From positions 43,934 to 107,933 of the forward strand of contig NZ_SDDZ01000011.1 in assembly GCF_004115975.1 (NCBI RefSeq): 64,000 nt of DNA. The letters run 5' to 3'. Numbering within the stretch: the first letter of the stretch is position 1; the number at the start of each line of letters is the position of its first letter. Source of the stretch: Gelidibacter gilvus (lineage in GTDB: Bacteria; Bacteroidota; Bacteroidia; Flavobacteriales; Flavobacteriaceae). Position numbers and translations under genes: made by a program. Positions 46,201-55,772 of the stretch are shown piece by piece. The notes beneath the pieces were generated by a model that was given only the letters and a program-made list of their open reading frames with translations, did no database searches and was not told where the DNA came from.

Positions 46201-46541
46201 ATGGCACTTATACAGCCAATACTAAAGAAGTAATCACTCCAGATTGGTATAACCGCTATTACCGTCGTGCTAATGTAGAATCGAATTCTTTTGATGCCTC
46301 GTTCTTAAAACTTAGAGAATTGAGCTTACAATACAACTTTTCTGCCAAAACTTTAAAAAACACCGGTATTTCAGGTTTAAATATTTCTGTCTTCGGAAGG
46401 AACTTGGCAACTGTTTCAGATTTCCCAATTTATGATCCTGAAACGGCGGCCTTAAATGGTGACACTATTTTACCAGGTATTGAAATGGGGCAATTGCCTT
46501 CTCCTGCTTCGTACGGGATCAACTTAAAAGTAAACTTATAA
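43269..46541 (+). CDS. SusC/RagA-type TonB-linked outer-membrane transporter (pair 1)
   Basis: A 1090-residue outer-membrane importer. After a signal segment (ending near TLGAKASPF, residue 32) comes a carboxypeptidase-regulatory-like domain at about 63-140 (LIIKGKVMDSSGFPLPGATV). The plug has EVVVTALGIKREEKRLGFSQ and the SusC signature GATALYGSRAANGALIITT near residue 275. The rest is the TonB-dependent barrel. There is no STN domain. SusC proteins form a lidded complex with the cognate SusD and import oligosaccharides or other oligomers. The SusD gene follows 11 bases later. Confidence 0.92.
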   Translation: MNTKILFLKSQLLQKSIYIFCLLSTLGAKASPFITNKGPELVCTSTPSAVAPPIKSFSAKEKLIIKGKVMDSSGFPLPGATVVEKGTTNGTITDLDGNFQLTLTAENASLEVSYMGFTTKTVVATPGTVLEIMLQEDINGLNEVVVTALGIKREEKRLGFSQSTVDSESLAQTAPNNWSSGLIGKVAGLNILSSGSGPMNSQQITLRGNNSLNANGNNALIVVDGVPINSEMTTSGSSNAYIGEDSPIDYGNGISDLNLDDIENVTVLKGPGATALYGSRAANGALIITTKSGKKSKGLGITFNSSINLDVIQRWPDWQYKYGQGTGKSFDKAGNPYYSYGASEDGSSTGGTSSAWGPEFDGQSYYQYDPNLEGQSAEPQLWQPYKDNRKDFWRTGITTTNNISLQGGSEQGSMRLSVGHSKNEWIMPNTGFERVTASINSNYQISDHIKIGSVVNYNNRSSDNLPSTGYNNGSISYFMIFQNPNVNLDWYRNIWQQGQNQIQQIQPFSSYIDNPYLIAYEATNSLASNQIIGNLFGKIQLAPQLELLLRTSLNTYYQEREQKRPYSINRYKQGFYESQDIWKQEVNTDFLLSYENDLSELFSLSASVGGNSMDYKYRRTDALVDGLVVPNVYKLANGVNNPLVQTYDKNKKVNSLYGLFSFGFDNKIFLDVTGRNDWSSTLPAENNAFFYPSANVSFIMTEIFNLPKAIDYLKYRFSYAQVGNDTDPYKTSKYYSQNAFPSSASVSTNLYNANFKPEITTSYETGIEARLFGNTINLDATVYQTTTKNQIISVPLDITTGYSSGVLNSGEVRNRGIELTLGAKIIDSDKFNWKSTLIWSRNWNTVLKLADGINGQQEIGSGGNATLLAKVGGTTTAIYGYGFVRAPDGEIVYDTAGLPAYPDEIQYIGDASADWKAGLNNSFSFGNITLNVLIDGQFGGIIYSQTHHKSVQQGKLTSTYVGREEGIIIGDGVVLNTDGTYTANTKEVITPDWYNRYYRRANVESNSFDASFLKLRELSLQYNFSAKTLKNTGISGLNISVFGRNLATVSDFPIYDPETAALNGDTILPGIEMGQLPSPASYGINLKVNL

Positions 46542-46552
46542 ATTCACATAAA

Positions 46553-47986
46553 ATGACAACATTAAAATATATAATTTGTACCATATTTTGTTTTAACATG
46601 CTAACATCCTGTACAAACAATTTTGCTGAAACCAATGAAGACCCCAATCGTATTAACGAAATAAGTCCTGGAACATTGATTAATCCTATCATTTATGGCT
46701 TAGCAACACATAACGTCAACAGAAGTGCCAGCATAACATTTGATTTAATGCAAGTCTCTGTTCCGTTCCCTAGTGTTTCAGGTGGTTTACATCGTTACGA
46801 TGTTAGTCAAAACATAGGCAATTCATCTTGGTATAATTATTACAAATGGCTTAATAACATTAAAGAAATGCACTTAGCAGCCATTAAAGCGGAAGACAAG
46901 AATTGCGAAGCCATCGCTTTGACGCTTAACGCCATGGTATATGCCAATTTAACAGATTTGTTTGGGCCCGTTCCAATGACTGAAGCTGTCAAAGGTGATG
47001 ACGGTAATTTTTATCCTGCTTTTGATACACAAAAATTTATCTACGAAACCATTTTGGCCGATCTTGAAAAAGCCAATGTATTATATGACACTACAAAAAA
47101 CATGTCATACGCCGATGATATTCTGTTTCAAAATGACGTAAAAAAATGGCAGAAATTCACAAATTCATTGCATTTAAGATTATTGCTTCGAGTATCCAAT
47201 AGATCAGAAATCAATGCTTTTCAAAACATGGCGAACATAATTAATAATCCTGAATTGTATCCTGTTTTTGAAAACAATGAAGAATCTGCCATACTGCAGA
47301 TTACTGGGGTAACGCCCAACGTATCGCCATGGGGAAGACCTCAAGATTTTCGTTTGAGTGTAAAAATTGGAGCCTTTTTTATCGATAACCTAAAAACACT
47401 TGAAGATCCAAGACTCCCTTTTATAGCGACTAAAGCACAAGATAATGACAATTTAGATATTGGCTACAAAGGGATCCCTAGCGGTTATGATGGACCAGAA
47501 TCTCAGTTTGAATTTAATGCCTCTACATTAAATATTGATCAAGTGGAAAACCCTATGCAAATATTCATTTTAACGTACGCCGAAGTGGCGTTTATAAAAG
47601 CTGAGCTGGCGCAACGAGGTTATATTTCTGAAGCGGAAACGCATTACAACAATGGTATAACAGCGGCTATAACACAATTCGATACAGATGTACCGTCAAC
47701 TTACTTCGATAACGCAGCGGTAGCATATGACGGAACATTAGCACAGATCATGCTTCAAAAATATTATGCGCTTTACTTTGTTGATTACCAACAGTGGTTT
47801 GAGTACAGACGCACGGGTTTACCTAAATTGCCTACTACTGACGCCATGTTAAATGATAAAATCATGCCTGCTCGCTTTTACTACCCTACTGATGTACAAA
47901 TTAAAAATGTTTCTAACTATAGCAAAGCTATTGAAATGTTAGGTGGCCCTGATGATATTAATACTGCCGTTTGGTGGGATAACTAA
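46553..47986 (+). CDS. SusD/RagB-family surface lipoprotein (pair 1)
   Basis: A 477-residue lipoprotein with lipobox LTSC at Cys22 (FCFNMLTSCTNNF) and the SusD-like_2 (SusD/RagB_2) profile: NTLPPRIYG-like GTLINPIIYGLATHNVNRSA, LNAMVYANLTDLFGPVPMTE, KWQKFTNSLHLRLLLRVSNR, and the C-terminal ILTYAEVAFIKAELAQRGYI plus YYALYFVDYQQWFEYRRTGL. It caps the preceding SusC and binds the ligand on the cell surface. This subclass differs from the second SusD (55773) and often accompanies transporters for peptides or small glycans. Confidence 0.9.
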   Translation: MTTLKYIICTIFCFNMLTSCTNNFAETNEDPNRINEISPGTLINPIIYGLATHNVNRSASITFDLMQVSVPFPSVSGGLHRYDVSQNIGNSSWYNYYKWLNNIKEMHLAAIKAEDKNCEAIALTLNAMVYANLTDLFGPVPMTEAVKGDDGNFYPAFDTQKFIYETILADLEKANVLYDTTKNMSYADDILFQNDVKKWQKFTNSLHLRLLLRVSNRSEINAFQNMANIINNPELYPVFENNEESAILQITGVTPNVSPWGRPQDFRLSVKIGAFFIDNLKTLEDPRLPFIATKAQDNDNLDIGYKGIPSGYDGPESQFEFNASTLNIDQVENPMQIFILTYAEVAFIKAELAQRGYISEAETHYNNGITAAITQFDTDVPSTYFDNAAVAYDGTLAQIMLQKYYALYFVDYQQWFEYRRTGLPKLPTTDAMLNDKIMPARFYYPTDVQIKNVSNYSKAIEMLGGPDDINTAVWWDN

Positions 47987-47999
47987 ATAAGTAAAAAAA

Positions 48000-49577
48000 A
48001 TGATGAAAACATATTTTATAATACTAAGTGCAATACTATTGACCTTAGGCGTAACAGCGCAAAACAAGATCTCTGGTTATGTGTATCATGACCTTAACCA
48101 AAATGGTAAAAAGGAACGACGGGAAAAAGGGATTGAAAATGTTGCCGTAACCAATGGCGAGCAGGTGGTATTAACTAATGAAGATGGAAACTATGAGCTG
48201 CCATTAGGTACCGATAATATTATTTCCGTTATAAAGCCCTCAGGATATACTGTTGCAACCGATAAAAATAACCTGCCGCAGTTTTTCTACAATTACAAAC
48301 CCAATGGTTCTCCAGAATTAAAATTTAAAGGGGTTTCACCAACTGGAAACCCTCCAAGATCATTGGATTTTGGATTAATAGAAACTGAGGAAACTAACAG
48401 CTTCACGGCACTGGTTTTTGGCGACCCACAAGTTTACACCCTTGAAGAAATAGAGTATTTCAAAAAAGGCATAATTTCTGGGGTTGAAGGGATCAAAAAT
48501 ATTCCTTTCGGGATTAGTTTAGGGGATTTAGTGGGGAACGATCTCAGCCTGTTCAATCCTTATATCACCGCCGTTAAAAAAATTGGTGTGCCCTGGTATA
48601 ATATCTTAGGAAACCATGATCTTAACTTTGACGCTAAAACAGACAAAATGAGTGATGAAACCTTCGAAGCCCATTTTGGACCTGCCAATTATGCCTTCAA
48701 TTACGGCAAGGTACACTTTATTGTTCTTGATAATATTTTATACCCAGACACTAGAGATTCCGAAGGGTATTGGGGTGGATTTCGTGAAGATCAATTAAAT
48801 TTTATAGCTAACGATTTAGAACATGTTCCTAAAGATCATTTAATCGTTTTGGCCTTTCATATCCCATTAAGGGAACCAGATGGTGATTCTTTTAGGGATG
48901 AAGATAGAGCGAAGTTATTCCGTTTATTGAAAGACTATCCCAATACCTTGTCACTTTCTGCACATACGCATATTCAAAAACAAAACTTCTTCACCAAATC
49001 CGATGGTTGGTTAAGAGAGCAACCACATCATGAATATAATGTTGGCACTACGTCTGGCGATTGGTATTCTGGCAAACTAGATGACATCGGCATTCCTATT
49101 TCAACGATGAGAGATGGTACTCCAAAGGGGTATGCATTTATCCATTTTGAGAATAATAAATATACTATTGATTATAAAGTAGCTGGCAAACCCAAAGATT
49201 ATCAAATAGAGGTTTTTGCTCCCAAAGTCGTGGCTAAAGGAAGAAACACCAAAGCTGGTATTTATGCTAATTTTTTTATGGGTAAGGAAGGAGATTCTGT
49301 AATGTACAGAATTGATAATGGCGATTGGAAACCTATGAAATATGTGCGCGAATTCGACCCGGCATACGCTGCATTAGTAAATGAATGGGATACCAATCCG
49401 AAATTAATGACAGGCCGACGCTCATCAAACCCCGTGATCAGCACCCATTTATGGCGGGGTACTATCCCTACAAAACTTGAGGTAGGTATACACCGTATTG
49501 ACATTAAAGCCACGGACATGTTTGGCAAAGAACATAGTGCAAGCAGTTCTTACAGATTGGAAGATCCTAAACAATAA
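48000..49577 (+). CDS. Secreted calcineurin-like metallophosphoesterase
   Basis: A 525-residue exported protein (signal peptide ending at VTAQ, residue about 21). Residues about 24-110 are an SdrD-B/Cna-B-like prealbumin domain (ISGYVYHDLNQNGKKE). Residues about 130-340 are the calcineurin-type dinuclear metal centre: GDPQ, LGDLVGND, ILGNHDLNF, LAFHIPLRE, SAHTHIQ, supplying the Asp, Asn and His ligands. A C-terminal beta domain (about 400-525) follows. Such proteins hydrolyse phosphomono- or diesters. It follows susD by 13 bases and probably trims phosphoester groups from the imported glycan or phospholipid head group. The ATG at 48003 is an alternative start. Confidence 0.85.
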   Translation: MMKTYFIILSAILLTLGVTAQNKISGYVYHDLNQNGKKERREKGIENVAVTNGEQVVLTNEDGNYELPLGTDNIISVIKPSGYTVATDKNNLPQFFYNYKPNGSPELKFKGVSPTGNPPRSLDFGLIETEETNSFTALVFGDPQVYTLEEIEYFKKGIISGVEGIKNIPFGISLGDLVGNDLSLFNPYITAVKKIGVPWYNILGNHDLNFDAKTDKMSDETFEAHFGPANYAFNYGKVHFIVLDNILYPDTRDSEGYWGGFREDQLNFIANDLEHVPKDHLIVLAFHIPLREPDGDSFRDEDRAKLFRLLKDYPNTLSLSAHTHIQKQNFFTKSDGWLREQPHHEYNVGTTSGDWYSGKLDDIGIPISTMRDGTPKGYAFIHFENNKYTIDYKVAGKPKDYQIEVFAPKVVAKGRNTKAGIYANFFMGKEGDSVMYRIDNGDWKPMKYVREFDPAYAALVNEWDTNPKLMTGRRSSNPVISTHLWRGTIPTKLEVGIHRIDIKATDMFGKEHSASSSYRLEDPKQ

Positions 49578-49594
49578 AACATAATTTAAGAATA

Positions 49595-49630
49595 AAGGGG
49601 TGCTCGCTCTAAACAGGTTGAGCACACCTT
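49595..49630 (+). terminator. Hairpin between phosphoesterase and GDPD genes
   Basis: AAGGGGTGCTC (49595-49605) pairs with GAGCACACCTT (49620-49630), 11 bp with one mismatch and a 14-base loop. It is followed by ATTAATTTAAT rather than a run of T, so it may be a weak terminator or an mRNA-stabilising structure that sets relative expression. Confidence 0.5.
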
Positions 49631-49644
49631 ATTAATTTAATCAG

Positions 49645-50556
49645 ATGAAAACACTTCATAAACTAACTGCCCTACTCATTATCCTCACTATAGGCTGTAA
49701 ATCAAATAGTGATAATGAAATACCTTCACATAAACACAAAACGGAAGTCCAAGGCCATCGTGGGGATCGCGGAAATTTACCAGAAAATACCATCGAAGGG
49801 TTTTTAAGCGCACTTCATAAAGGTGTTGATGTCATCGAACTTGATGTGGTCATCACTAAAGATCATAAGGTAGTCGTATCCCATGAACCCAATATGTCGT
49901 CTTTATACATGTCAAAGCCTTCGGGTGATCCCATTCTAAAATCTGAAGAGAACAGTTATAATCTCTATCAGATGACCTATGACAGTATTAAATATTTTGA
50001 TAGCGGCAGCAGAGAAAATATAAACTTTCCAGACCAACAAAAACTAAAAACCTTTAAGCCGTTATTAAGTGACGTCTTTAGTACCATTGAAAATGAAATT
50101 AAAGAAAAGAGATTACCGTTGGTAAAGTATAACATTGAGCTTAAATCGGATAAAAAGGACTATGGCATTTATCAACCACATCCCGAAGATTTTGTTTCAT
50201 TGGTGATGCAGGTCGTACATGACAGCCAATTGGAAAATCAGATAAACATTCAATCGTTTGATCCTGTCCTACTGAATATAGTTCATAAATGGCATCCCCT
50301 TATTGAAATTGCATATCTCGTTTCAAATGCAGGAATTCAGAAAAATCTGAGGCTGTTGAACTTTAAACCTCAAATTTACAGTCCAAATTTCAAACTGCTT
50401 AAAACGCAAAAAATAGTAGATTCCATTAAATCTTTACACATGAAGGTAATCCCGTGGACTGTCAATAACGAAGAAGATATAGAACAGATGGTACGCTTAC
50501 ATGTCGATGGAATTATAACTGATTATCCAGAACGTGTTTTGAAAGCGTTACAATAG
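49645..50556 (+). CDS. Glycerophosphodiester phosphodiesterase (lipoprotein)
   Basis: A 303-residue lipoprotein (lipobox LTIGCKSN, Cys18). GDPD catalytic residues are present: the HRG dyad in VQGHRGDRGNLPENT, acidic metal ligands in DVIELDVVITKDHKVV, and HEPNMSS. The family TIM barrel continues with YNIELKSD, INIQSFDPVLL and VIPWTVNNEEDIEQM, ending in VDGIITDYPERVL. GDPDs release glycerol-3-phosphate from glycerophosphodiesters, and some act on lipid or glycan phosphodiesters. It ends the first half of the locus. Together with the metallophosphoesterase it points to a phosphodiester-containing substrate. Confidence 0.9.
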   Translation: MKTLHKLTALLIILTIGCKSNSDNEIPSHKHKTEVQGHRGDRGNLPENTIEGFLSALHKGVDVIELDVVITKDHKVVVSHEPNMSSLYMSKPSGDPILKSEENSYNLYQMTYDSIKYFDSGSRENINFPDQQKLKTFKPLLSDVFSTIENEIKEKRLPLVKYNIELKSDKKDYGIYQPHPEDFVSLVMQVVHDSQLENQINIQSFDPVLLNIVHKWHPLIEIAYLVSNAGIQKNLRLLNFKPQIYSPNFKLLKTQKIVDSIKSLHMKVIPWTVNNEEDIEQMVRLHVDGIITDYPERVLKALQ

Positions 50557-50957
50557 ATCTTTATAAAAATTGATTACCATAACACACTGTTATCACTAGG
50601 ACAGATTATATCTAAATTTTGATAAGCCAACTTACCTATGAGTTAGTTGTTAAATATTCTACCTAATTGGCGGCGACCTTAATCCAATTACTAGAATTAA
50701 ACACCTTATTCAAAGGCCGTTACTGCTTTATTATTGAATGGCGGAAGTGTCTAAGCGAGTAATTGATGGCCGTTTCTCGTTTTTTAACAAAGTTATTGTA
50801 TTGAGGAACGCTCTGGATGGTGCTGGACCCCCACTGATAATTGCCTCAATGATCATTACTGCCATTGACAATGGATTGAATGGATTTTAAGATATCAAAT
50901 GGAAAATCAATACACTTAATGAGAAGTATCTCATAACCTAAACCGTTTAGGCAGTTC
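50557..50957. other. Interval with a possible decayed repeat trace
   Basis: No recognised gene. Near 50865-50895, ACAATGGATTGAATGGATTTTAAGAT resembles R1's CAATGGGCTGAATGGATTAT, so this may be a heavily decayed repeat copy. A 50-codon open frame (about 50741-50893) shows no family match. Confidence 0.4.
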
Positions 50958-51142
50958 TTATTTATTTTTTTGAAGTGATTTACTTATTATATCTTGAGCG
51001 TTTTCCTTTTTTGTTTTTTTTGGTGTCGCTACCTTTTTGATGTTTTTGTAAGATTTCATAAGTTTCATTTTAGATTTACTTCCCATAGTGCCCTCGCTGT
51101 TTCCTTTTTTTGTTGCTGATACATTTTCAATATTTGGAATTG
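50958..51142 (-). pseudogene. Lysine-rich C-terminal fragment abutting repeat R8
   Basis: On the minus strand a frame reading out of the repeat boundary (about 51142) encodes about 60 Lys-rich residues containing KKGNSEGTMGSKSKMKLMKS and KVATPKKTKKENAQDIIS, ending KSLQKNK. Its start falls in repeat sequence, so it looks like the 3' part of a truncated gene. The family is not recognised; an internal ATG (GSKSKMKLM) might allow a 42-residue product. Confidence 0.35.
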
Positions 51143-51725
51143 ATGAGGACTTATAATAAAGAGCGAGGTACGAGCCTGGTTTATGCAGTCCGTTCAAGTT
51201 CCAAATGTTGGTATTTTGCCTTCAAAAAAAGAGAGGGACGGCGAGGGTGCGGATGAAAAACTAAAGGATTATGTGAAGTATTAAAATGTGGGAAGCGGTG
51301 CCAAATTATAAATGGAATCCGGATATGGCGGACGCTGTTCACTATTTTAGCTAGGGAATGAAGTGTTCCTTCCCCGCATAGGGGGAAGGTTAACTGAATG
51401 AATAACTAAAATTGGGGATTGTGTCCAAGACTTTTTGTAGGGAAGCTCTTTTACCGGAATGGAGCTTTTCGCAGAATGCAGGGGAATGTGCTTCGCGTGT
51501 TATGACAACGGATTGTTCTCGTTTAGCCGGGTTTAAGCGGACGTGACTTCAAAGTTGTAGATTGAAATGGAGTTTGACCGCTTCCCGACTTTTTTTGGGG
51601 AATGAGCGGGCAGGTATAATGGAAATCGTAAGCTTTGGAGTTGGGTCCAAGACTTTTTAGTGAAGCGCTTTGCCCGGAATGGAGCTTTTCGCGGAATGGA
51701 GTGGCATTCGGCTGAGTGGGTTGTA
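51143..51725 (+). repeat. Modular repeat, copy R8 (complete alpha+beta+gamma+beta)
   Basis: The longest near-complete copy. Alpha: GAGCGAGGTACGAGCCTGGT, GAGGGTGCGGATGAAAAAC, GAAGCGGTGCCAAATTA, GGCGGACGCTGTTC. Beta: ATTGGGGATTGTGTCCAAGA, CCGGAATGGAGCTTTTCGCA. Then the GTGCTTCGCGTGTTATGACA join shared with R4, a gamma unit (TAAGCGGACGTGACTTCAAA; hairpin CTTCCCGACTTTTTTTGGGG), and a final beta (GAAGCGCTTTGCCCGGAATG). With R1 it defines the left boundary of the element, GAG-GCTTA-AA-AAAGAGCGAGG. Confidence 0.85.
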
Positions 51726-51739
51726 ATAGCATGATTTTA

Positions 51740-52573
51740 CTTTCTTTTTTTCATCATCTTAACATTACAACGATGTTTAAAAACATCACACAACAAATGT
51801 AAATAATAAAATTTAGCGGTTGAGTTATAGATGAAATTATAGAAATGCTTCTTATATGAATTGAAATCTCCTTTGCTATACGTGAATTATTCATAAATAA
51901 TGGTATCATGCTAACCGAAATGCTTTCGAAAGTCACCAAATATGATCCTACAAAATTGTCTCAGGGAATAGCGTAGTAAAAATCCTTGATTATGCAGACA
52001 ACATGCGTAAGTTAATCGTGCTTCGAGAAGTATTTAAATTTTGACTACAACCACCGAAAAACATATGTTTCTTTATGTAATTTCATTTGAAAAAAAAAAG
52101 GCTACTCTATTCCATTTCAAATCTCTTGAAATCACAGAATAATCACTCAGAAATCCGGATTAAAGATTTCTTCTTCTGTACTTAACCAAATAGCTTCTAC
52201 ATCAATATTCATAATAGCCCTTTATCTCGAGATTATCTTAAATACTAGAAACTCTAAGCTGTTAATAAAATTTTCATAAGCCCTATTAAATTCTGCTCAC
52301 CTTCAGCATGAAAAAAACATGGCAACTCCATATAGATTTTAAAATTTAGTAAAACGCTCCAACACTTAATACTTCGTTAATCTTTTGGTAACCTAAAACT
52401 AATTGGTTACGCGTTAGTTTGTAAATAATTTAAATATTTGAATTTAAAACTAATATCAGAACAATAATACTCTATATTTGAATCAACTAGATGAATTTGA
52501 AGTCCATTTCCAAAACTCTATAAGCAGGTTCTCTAAAACAAATAAAACAGTATAAATCAACACTTAAATTATC
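51740..52573. other. About 830 bp without a gene upstream of the second susC
   Basis: No recognised coding sequence or repeat copy. Very AT-rich. Short open stretches occur (22 codons at 51908, 21 codons on minus near 52148-52213) but without family identity. It must contain the promoter for the second SusC/SusD unit; one candidate -7 element is at 52473. Confidence 0.5.
52473..52480 (+). promoter_or_regulatory. Candidate -7 element (TATATTTG)
   Basis: Matches TAnnTTTG, 94 bases upstream of the second susC start. The -33 region lacks a clear TTG at the usual distance. A plausible start for the second half of the locus. Confidence 0.4.
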
Positions 52574-55500
52574 ATGACGTACAAATTATGCAAATTTTTG
52601 ACACTTTTAAAGAATTCGATTTTTCTTTTAATTATTTTCCCCCTTCTCCTTACAACCCCCATTGTCCGATCTGCGAATCACTTTGCACACCATTCTATTG
52701 AATCTATCTCTAAAAAAGTAATTTCAAAGACAATAATTCAACAGACACTTACAGGCGTTGTTTTAGATGATCAAGGGATGCCACTACCTGGAGCATCAGT
52801 TGTCGAATTAAACACCACAAATGGAACCTCTACAGATTTTAATGGAAATTTCAGTCTTACTATAACCGAGTTACCGGTTGTGATTAAAATCTCATATTTA
52901 GGATTTAAAGAGCAAGAACTTCTTGTTGAATCATTAAGTGCACTTCAAATTGATATGAAGCAGGACGACAGCACACTTGATGAAGTTATAATCACAGGAT
53001 ACGGTCAGGAAACGAGAAGAAATATAACCGCATCTATTTCGTCTATAAAACCAACGGAAATAACTTCTATACCGACTTCAGACGTCACAGAAATGCTTGA
53101 GGGGAGGCTTCCAGGCGTACAGATTTTAAGTGACAACAGTCCAGGTGGTGGCACCTCCATCCGCGTTAGAGGTTTTGGTACTATTAACAATAATGATCCA
53201 CTAGTTGTAGTTGATGGAGTTCCTGTTTCTAATGGTTTAAATGGAATCAACCCCAATGATATCGAAACAATTCAGGTTCTAAAAGACGCAGCTTCCTCTT
53301 CTATTTATGGCTCAAGAGCCGCTAATGGCGTGGTCGTTATCACTACCAAAAAAGGTAGCGAAAACGGATTGTATAAAGTGAATTTAGACGTTTATAGTGG
53401 GGTGCAATCATCATTTAATTTACCTAAAATGTTAAACGCTCAACAATATGGTAATTTATTGTGGCAAGCTTTTAAAAATGATGGCCAAACACCTGCAAAC
53501 GATATTTATGGAAATGACCCCAACAACCCTACTATACCACAATGGCTTAATGATGAACAAACCATACCTGCTGGAGATGTGGCATGGATTGAGGAAATTA
53601 TGCGGCCTGCCGCCGTTCAATCCTATAATTTGTACTTATCTAAAGGTGATGAAAAGGGACAACATGCGTTTTCATTAGGTTATTTTAATCAGGAAGGAAT
53701 TATAAGACACACTGGGTTTAATCGCTATTCTGCACGATTTAATTCCAGTTATAACATCGGGAATGTAGTCACTATTGGTGAAAATTTTACAGCTTCTTAT
53801 AAAGAGCGAGTTTCTGTGGGAACAAATAGTTCTTTGGGAAGTATTGTTTACAATGCTTTACAGTTTCCATCTCTAGTTCCAGTAAAAGATATTCTTGGTA
53901 ATTATGCTGGAAATCCACTAAATGACGTAGAAAATCCTATGGGTAGCCTAAATCGTAGCAAAGACAATAAAGAAAAAAGCATACAGGCCTTAGGTAATAT
54001 TTATGCAGAAATAAAGGTTCACGATTTTACGGCACGTACATCTTTAGGTTTAGATTATCAATCAAATAACTATCGTGGATTTTCACCGATTTACGATGAA
54101 ATTCTATCCAAAAACGAGGTAAATTCTCTAAGTACGACAAATAGTATTAACTATCAACTTACCTGGACCAGCACCCTTAACTATTCCAAACAACTAAATC
54201 TTCACAAAATAGACGTCCTATTAGGTCAAGAAGCCATTAAGTATTATTACGAAGGTTTTGGTGCTTCGCGACAAAGTTTTCTATACGAAGACCCAAGTTT
54301 CCGTTATCTGAGCTATGGTACTCAAAATCAATTAAATTTTGGTGATGCTAGTGAATGGACGCTTAATTCTTATTTTGGACAGGCGAAATACAATTACGAT
54401 CAGAAATATCTATTTACGGCAACTGTAAGACGGGACGGAACATCAAGATTGGCCAATAACAATTGGGGCACCTTTCCTTCGTTTTCCGCAGGATGGCGTT
54501 TAGACCGAGAAGATTTCTTTGATTTTGGAGATACTTTTTCATCCTTTTTGCTTCGCGGAAGTTGGGGTCTAACAGGTAATCAGCAGCTACCTTCCTATTC
54601 TACAGTAGACAGCTACAGCAATAACAATGCGTTCTCAGATTACAGCATTGATGGTGGTCAAAACTCGGTCAGTACAGGTCTTACCCAAACACGAGTCCCT
54701 AATCAAAATTTGGAATGGGAAACATCTACTCAAAGTACATTAGGTCTTGATCTCGGTTTCTTTGACGATAAATTACAACTTACAGCAGAGTATTTTAACA
54801 AAATGACAGAGAATATTCTGGTATACAACATTATCCCGCTTACCTATGGTGGTACAAATGATGGCCAATGGATCAATGATGGGAAGATGGAAAATAAGGG
54901 CTTTGAACTTGACCTATCCTATAGAAATAACAGTAATGATTTTGGTTACAACATAGCTTTAAATTTCACCACCTATAAAAACAAGCTAACCGAGTTAAAT
55001 AGTGTCCCTTATCTGGGTATTCCTAGTTCCACCTTGCATAATGTGAATTTTGACCAAGAAGTTTCTAGAAGTGCTGTTGGCCAGCCTATCGGTTCTTTTT
55101 ATGGATATACGGCAAATGGCTTATTTAAGAGTATACAAGAAGTTAATGACCATGGTATACAGCCGGATGCTCAGCCCGGCGATATCCGCTTTGAAGATTC
55201 AAACGGTGATGGCGAACTGGATAATAAAGACCGTTCATTTATAGGTTCTCCGCACCCAGATGCCCTTATAGGTTTAAATCTGAATTTCACTTATAAGAAT
55301 TTTGATTTAGGCTTGTTCTTTAATGGAAGTTTTGGTAATGAGCTTTATAATTTGACCAAATACAAAACCCATTTCTTCAATCAGGCGGCATATAATAAAG
55401 ACACTGCATTATTAAATGCATGGACTCCAGAAAACTCAGGATCTTCAATTGCTCGATTATCTCTAGATGATCCTAACAATAACATCAGACCTTCTTCTTA

Positions 55501-55762
55501 TTATGTAGAAAATGGCTCTTATTTTAAACTGAACAACGCTCAGCTAGGCTACACTATTAATTCAGAAACACTTAGCGGAATGGAACTTAGAATTTATGTA
55601 CAAGCCACAAATCTTTTTACGATTACTGATTATAGCGGTATGAATCCACAAATTGGTCTACAAAATTATTCTTCCAGTAACAGAAACTTGGACATAGGTG
55701 TGGATCGTGGTATTTATCCACCGTCACGCACTTTCACATTAGGTATTAACGCAACTTTTTAA
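52574..55762 (+). CDS. SusC/RagA-type TonB-linked outer-membrane transporter (pair 2)
   Basis: A 1062-residue importer. A signal segment is followed by a carboxypeptidase-regulatory-like domain at about 57-130 (TLTGVVLDDQGMPLPGASVV), then a plug with LDEVIITGYGQETRRNITAS and the signature SSIYGSRAANGVVVITT near residue 240, and the barrel with PSRTFTLGINATF at the C-terminus. It has no STN domain. It is distinct in sequence from the first SusC (43269), so the locus imports two ligands or two sizes of one ligand. SusD follows 11 bases later. Confidence 0.92.
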   Translation: MTYKLCKFLTLLKNSIFLLIIFPLLLTTPIVRSANHFAHHSIESISKKVISKTIIQQTLTGVVLDDQGMPLPGASVVELNTTNGTSTDFNGNFSLTITELPVVIKISYLGFKEQELLVESLSALQIDMKQDDSTLDEVIITGYGQETRRNITASISSIKPTEITSIPTSDVTEMLEGRLPGVQILSDNSPGGGTSIRVRGFGTINNNDPLVVVDGVPVSNGLNGINPNDIETIQVLKDAASSSIYGSRAANGVVVITTKKGSENGLYKVNLDVYSGVQSSFNLPKMLNAQQYGNLLWQAFKNDGQTPANDIYGNDPNNPTIPQWLNDEQTIPAGDVAWIEEIMRPAAVQSYNLYLSKGDEKGQHAFSLGYFNQEGIIRHTGFNRYSARFNSSYNIGNVVTIGENFTASYKERVSVGTNSSLGSIVYNALQFPSLVPVKDILGNYAGNPLNDVENPMGSLNRSKDNKEKSIQALGNIYAEIKVHDFTARTSLGLDYQSNNYRGFSPIYDEILSKNEVNSLSTTNSINYQLTWTSTLNYSKQLNLHKIDVLLGQEAIKYYYEGFGASRQSFLYEDPSFRYLSYGTQNQLNFGDASEWTLNSYFGQAKYNYDQKYLFTATVRRDGTSRLANNNWGTFPSFSAGWRLDREDFFDFGDTFSSFLLRGSWGLTGNQQLPSYSTVDSYSNNNAFSDYSIDGGQNSVSTGLTQTRVPNQNLEWETSTQSTLGLDLGFFDDKLQLTAEYFNKMTENILVYNIIPLTYGGTNDGQWINDGKMENKGFELDLSYRNNSNDFGYNIALNFTTYKNKLTELNSVPYLGIPSSTLHNVNFDQEVSRSAVGQPIGSFYGYTANGLFKSIQEVNDHGIQPDAQPGDIRFEDSNGDGELDNKDRSFIGSPHPDALIGLNLNFTYKNFDLGLFFNGSFGNELYNLTKYKTHFFNQAAYNKDTALLNAWTPENSGSSIARLSLDDPNNNIRPSSYYVENGSYFKLNNAQLGYTINSETLSGMELRIYVQATNLFTITDYSGMNPQIGLQNYSSSNRNLDIGVDRGIYPPSRTFTLGINATF

Positions 55763-55772
55763 AAAACGTATT

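Noticed and set aside
50741..50893. 50-codon open frame starting MAEVSKRVIDGRF
   Set aside because: No family match, and the 3' part resembles a decayed repeat boundary; not reported as a gene.
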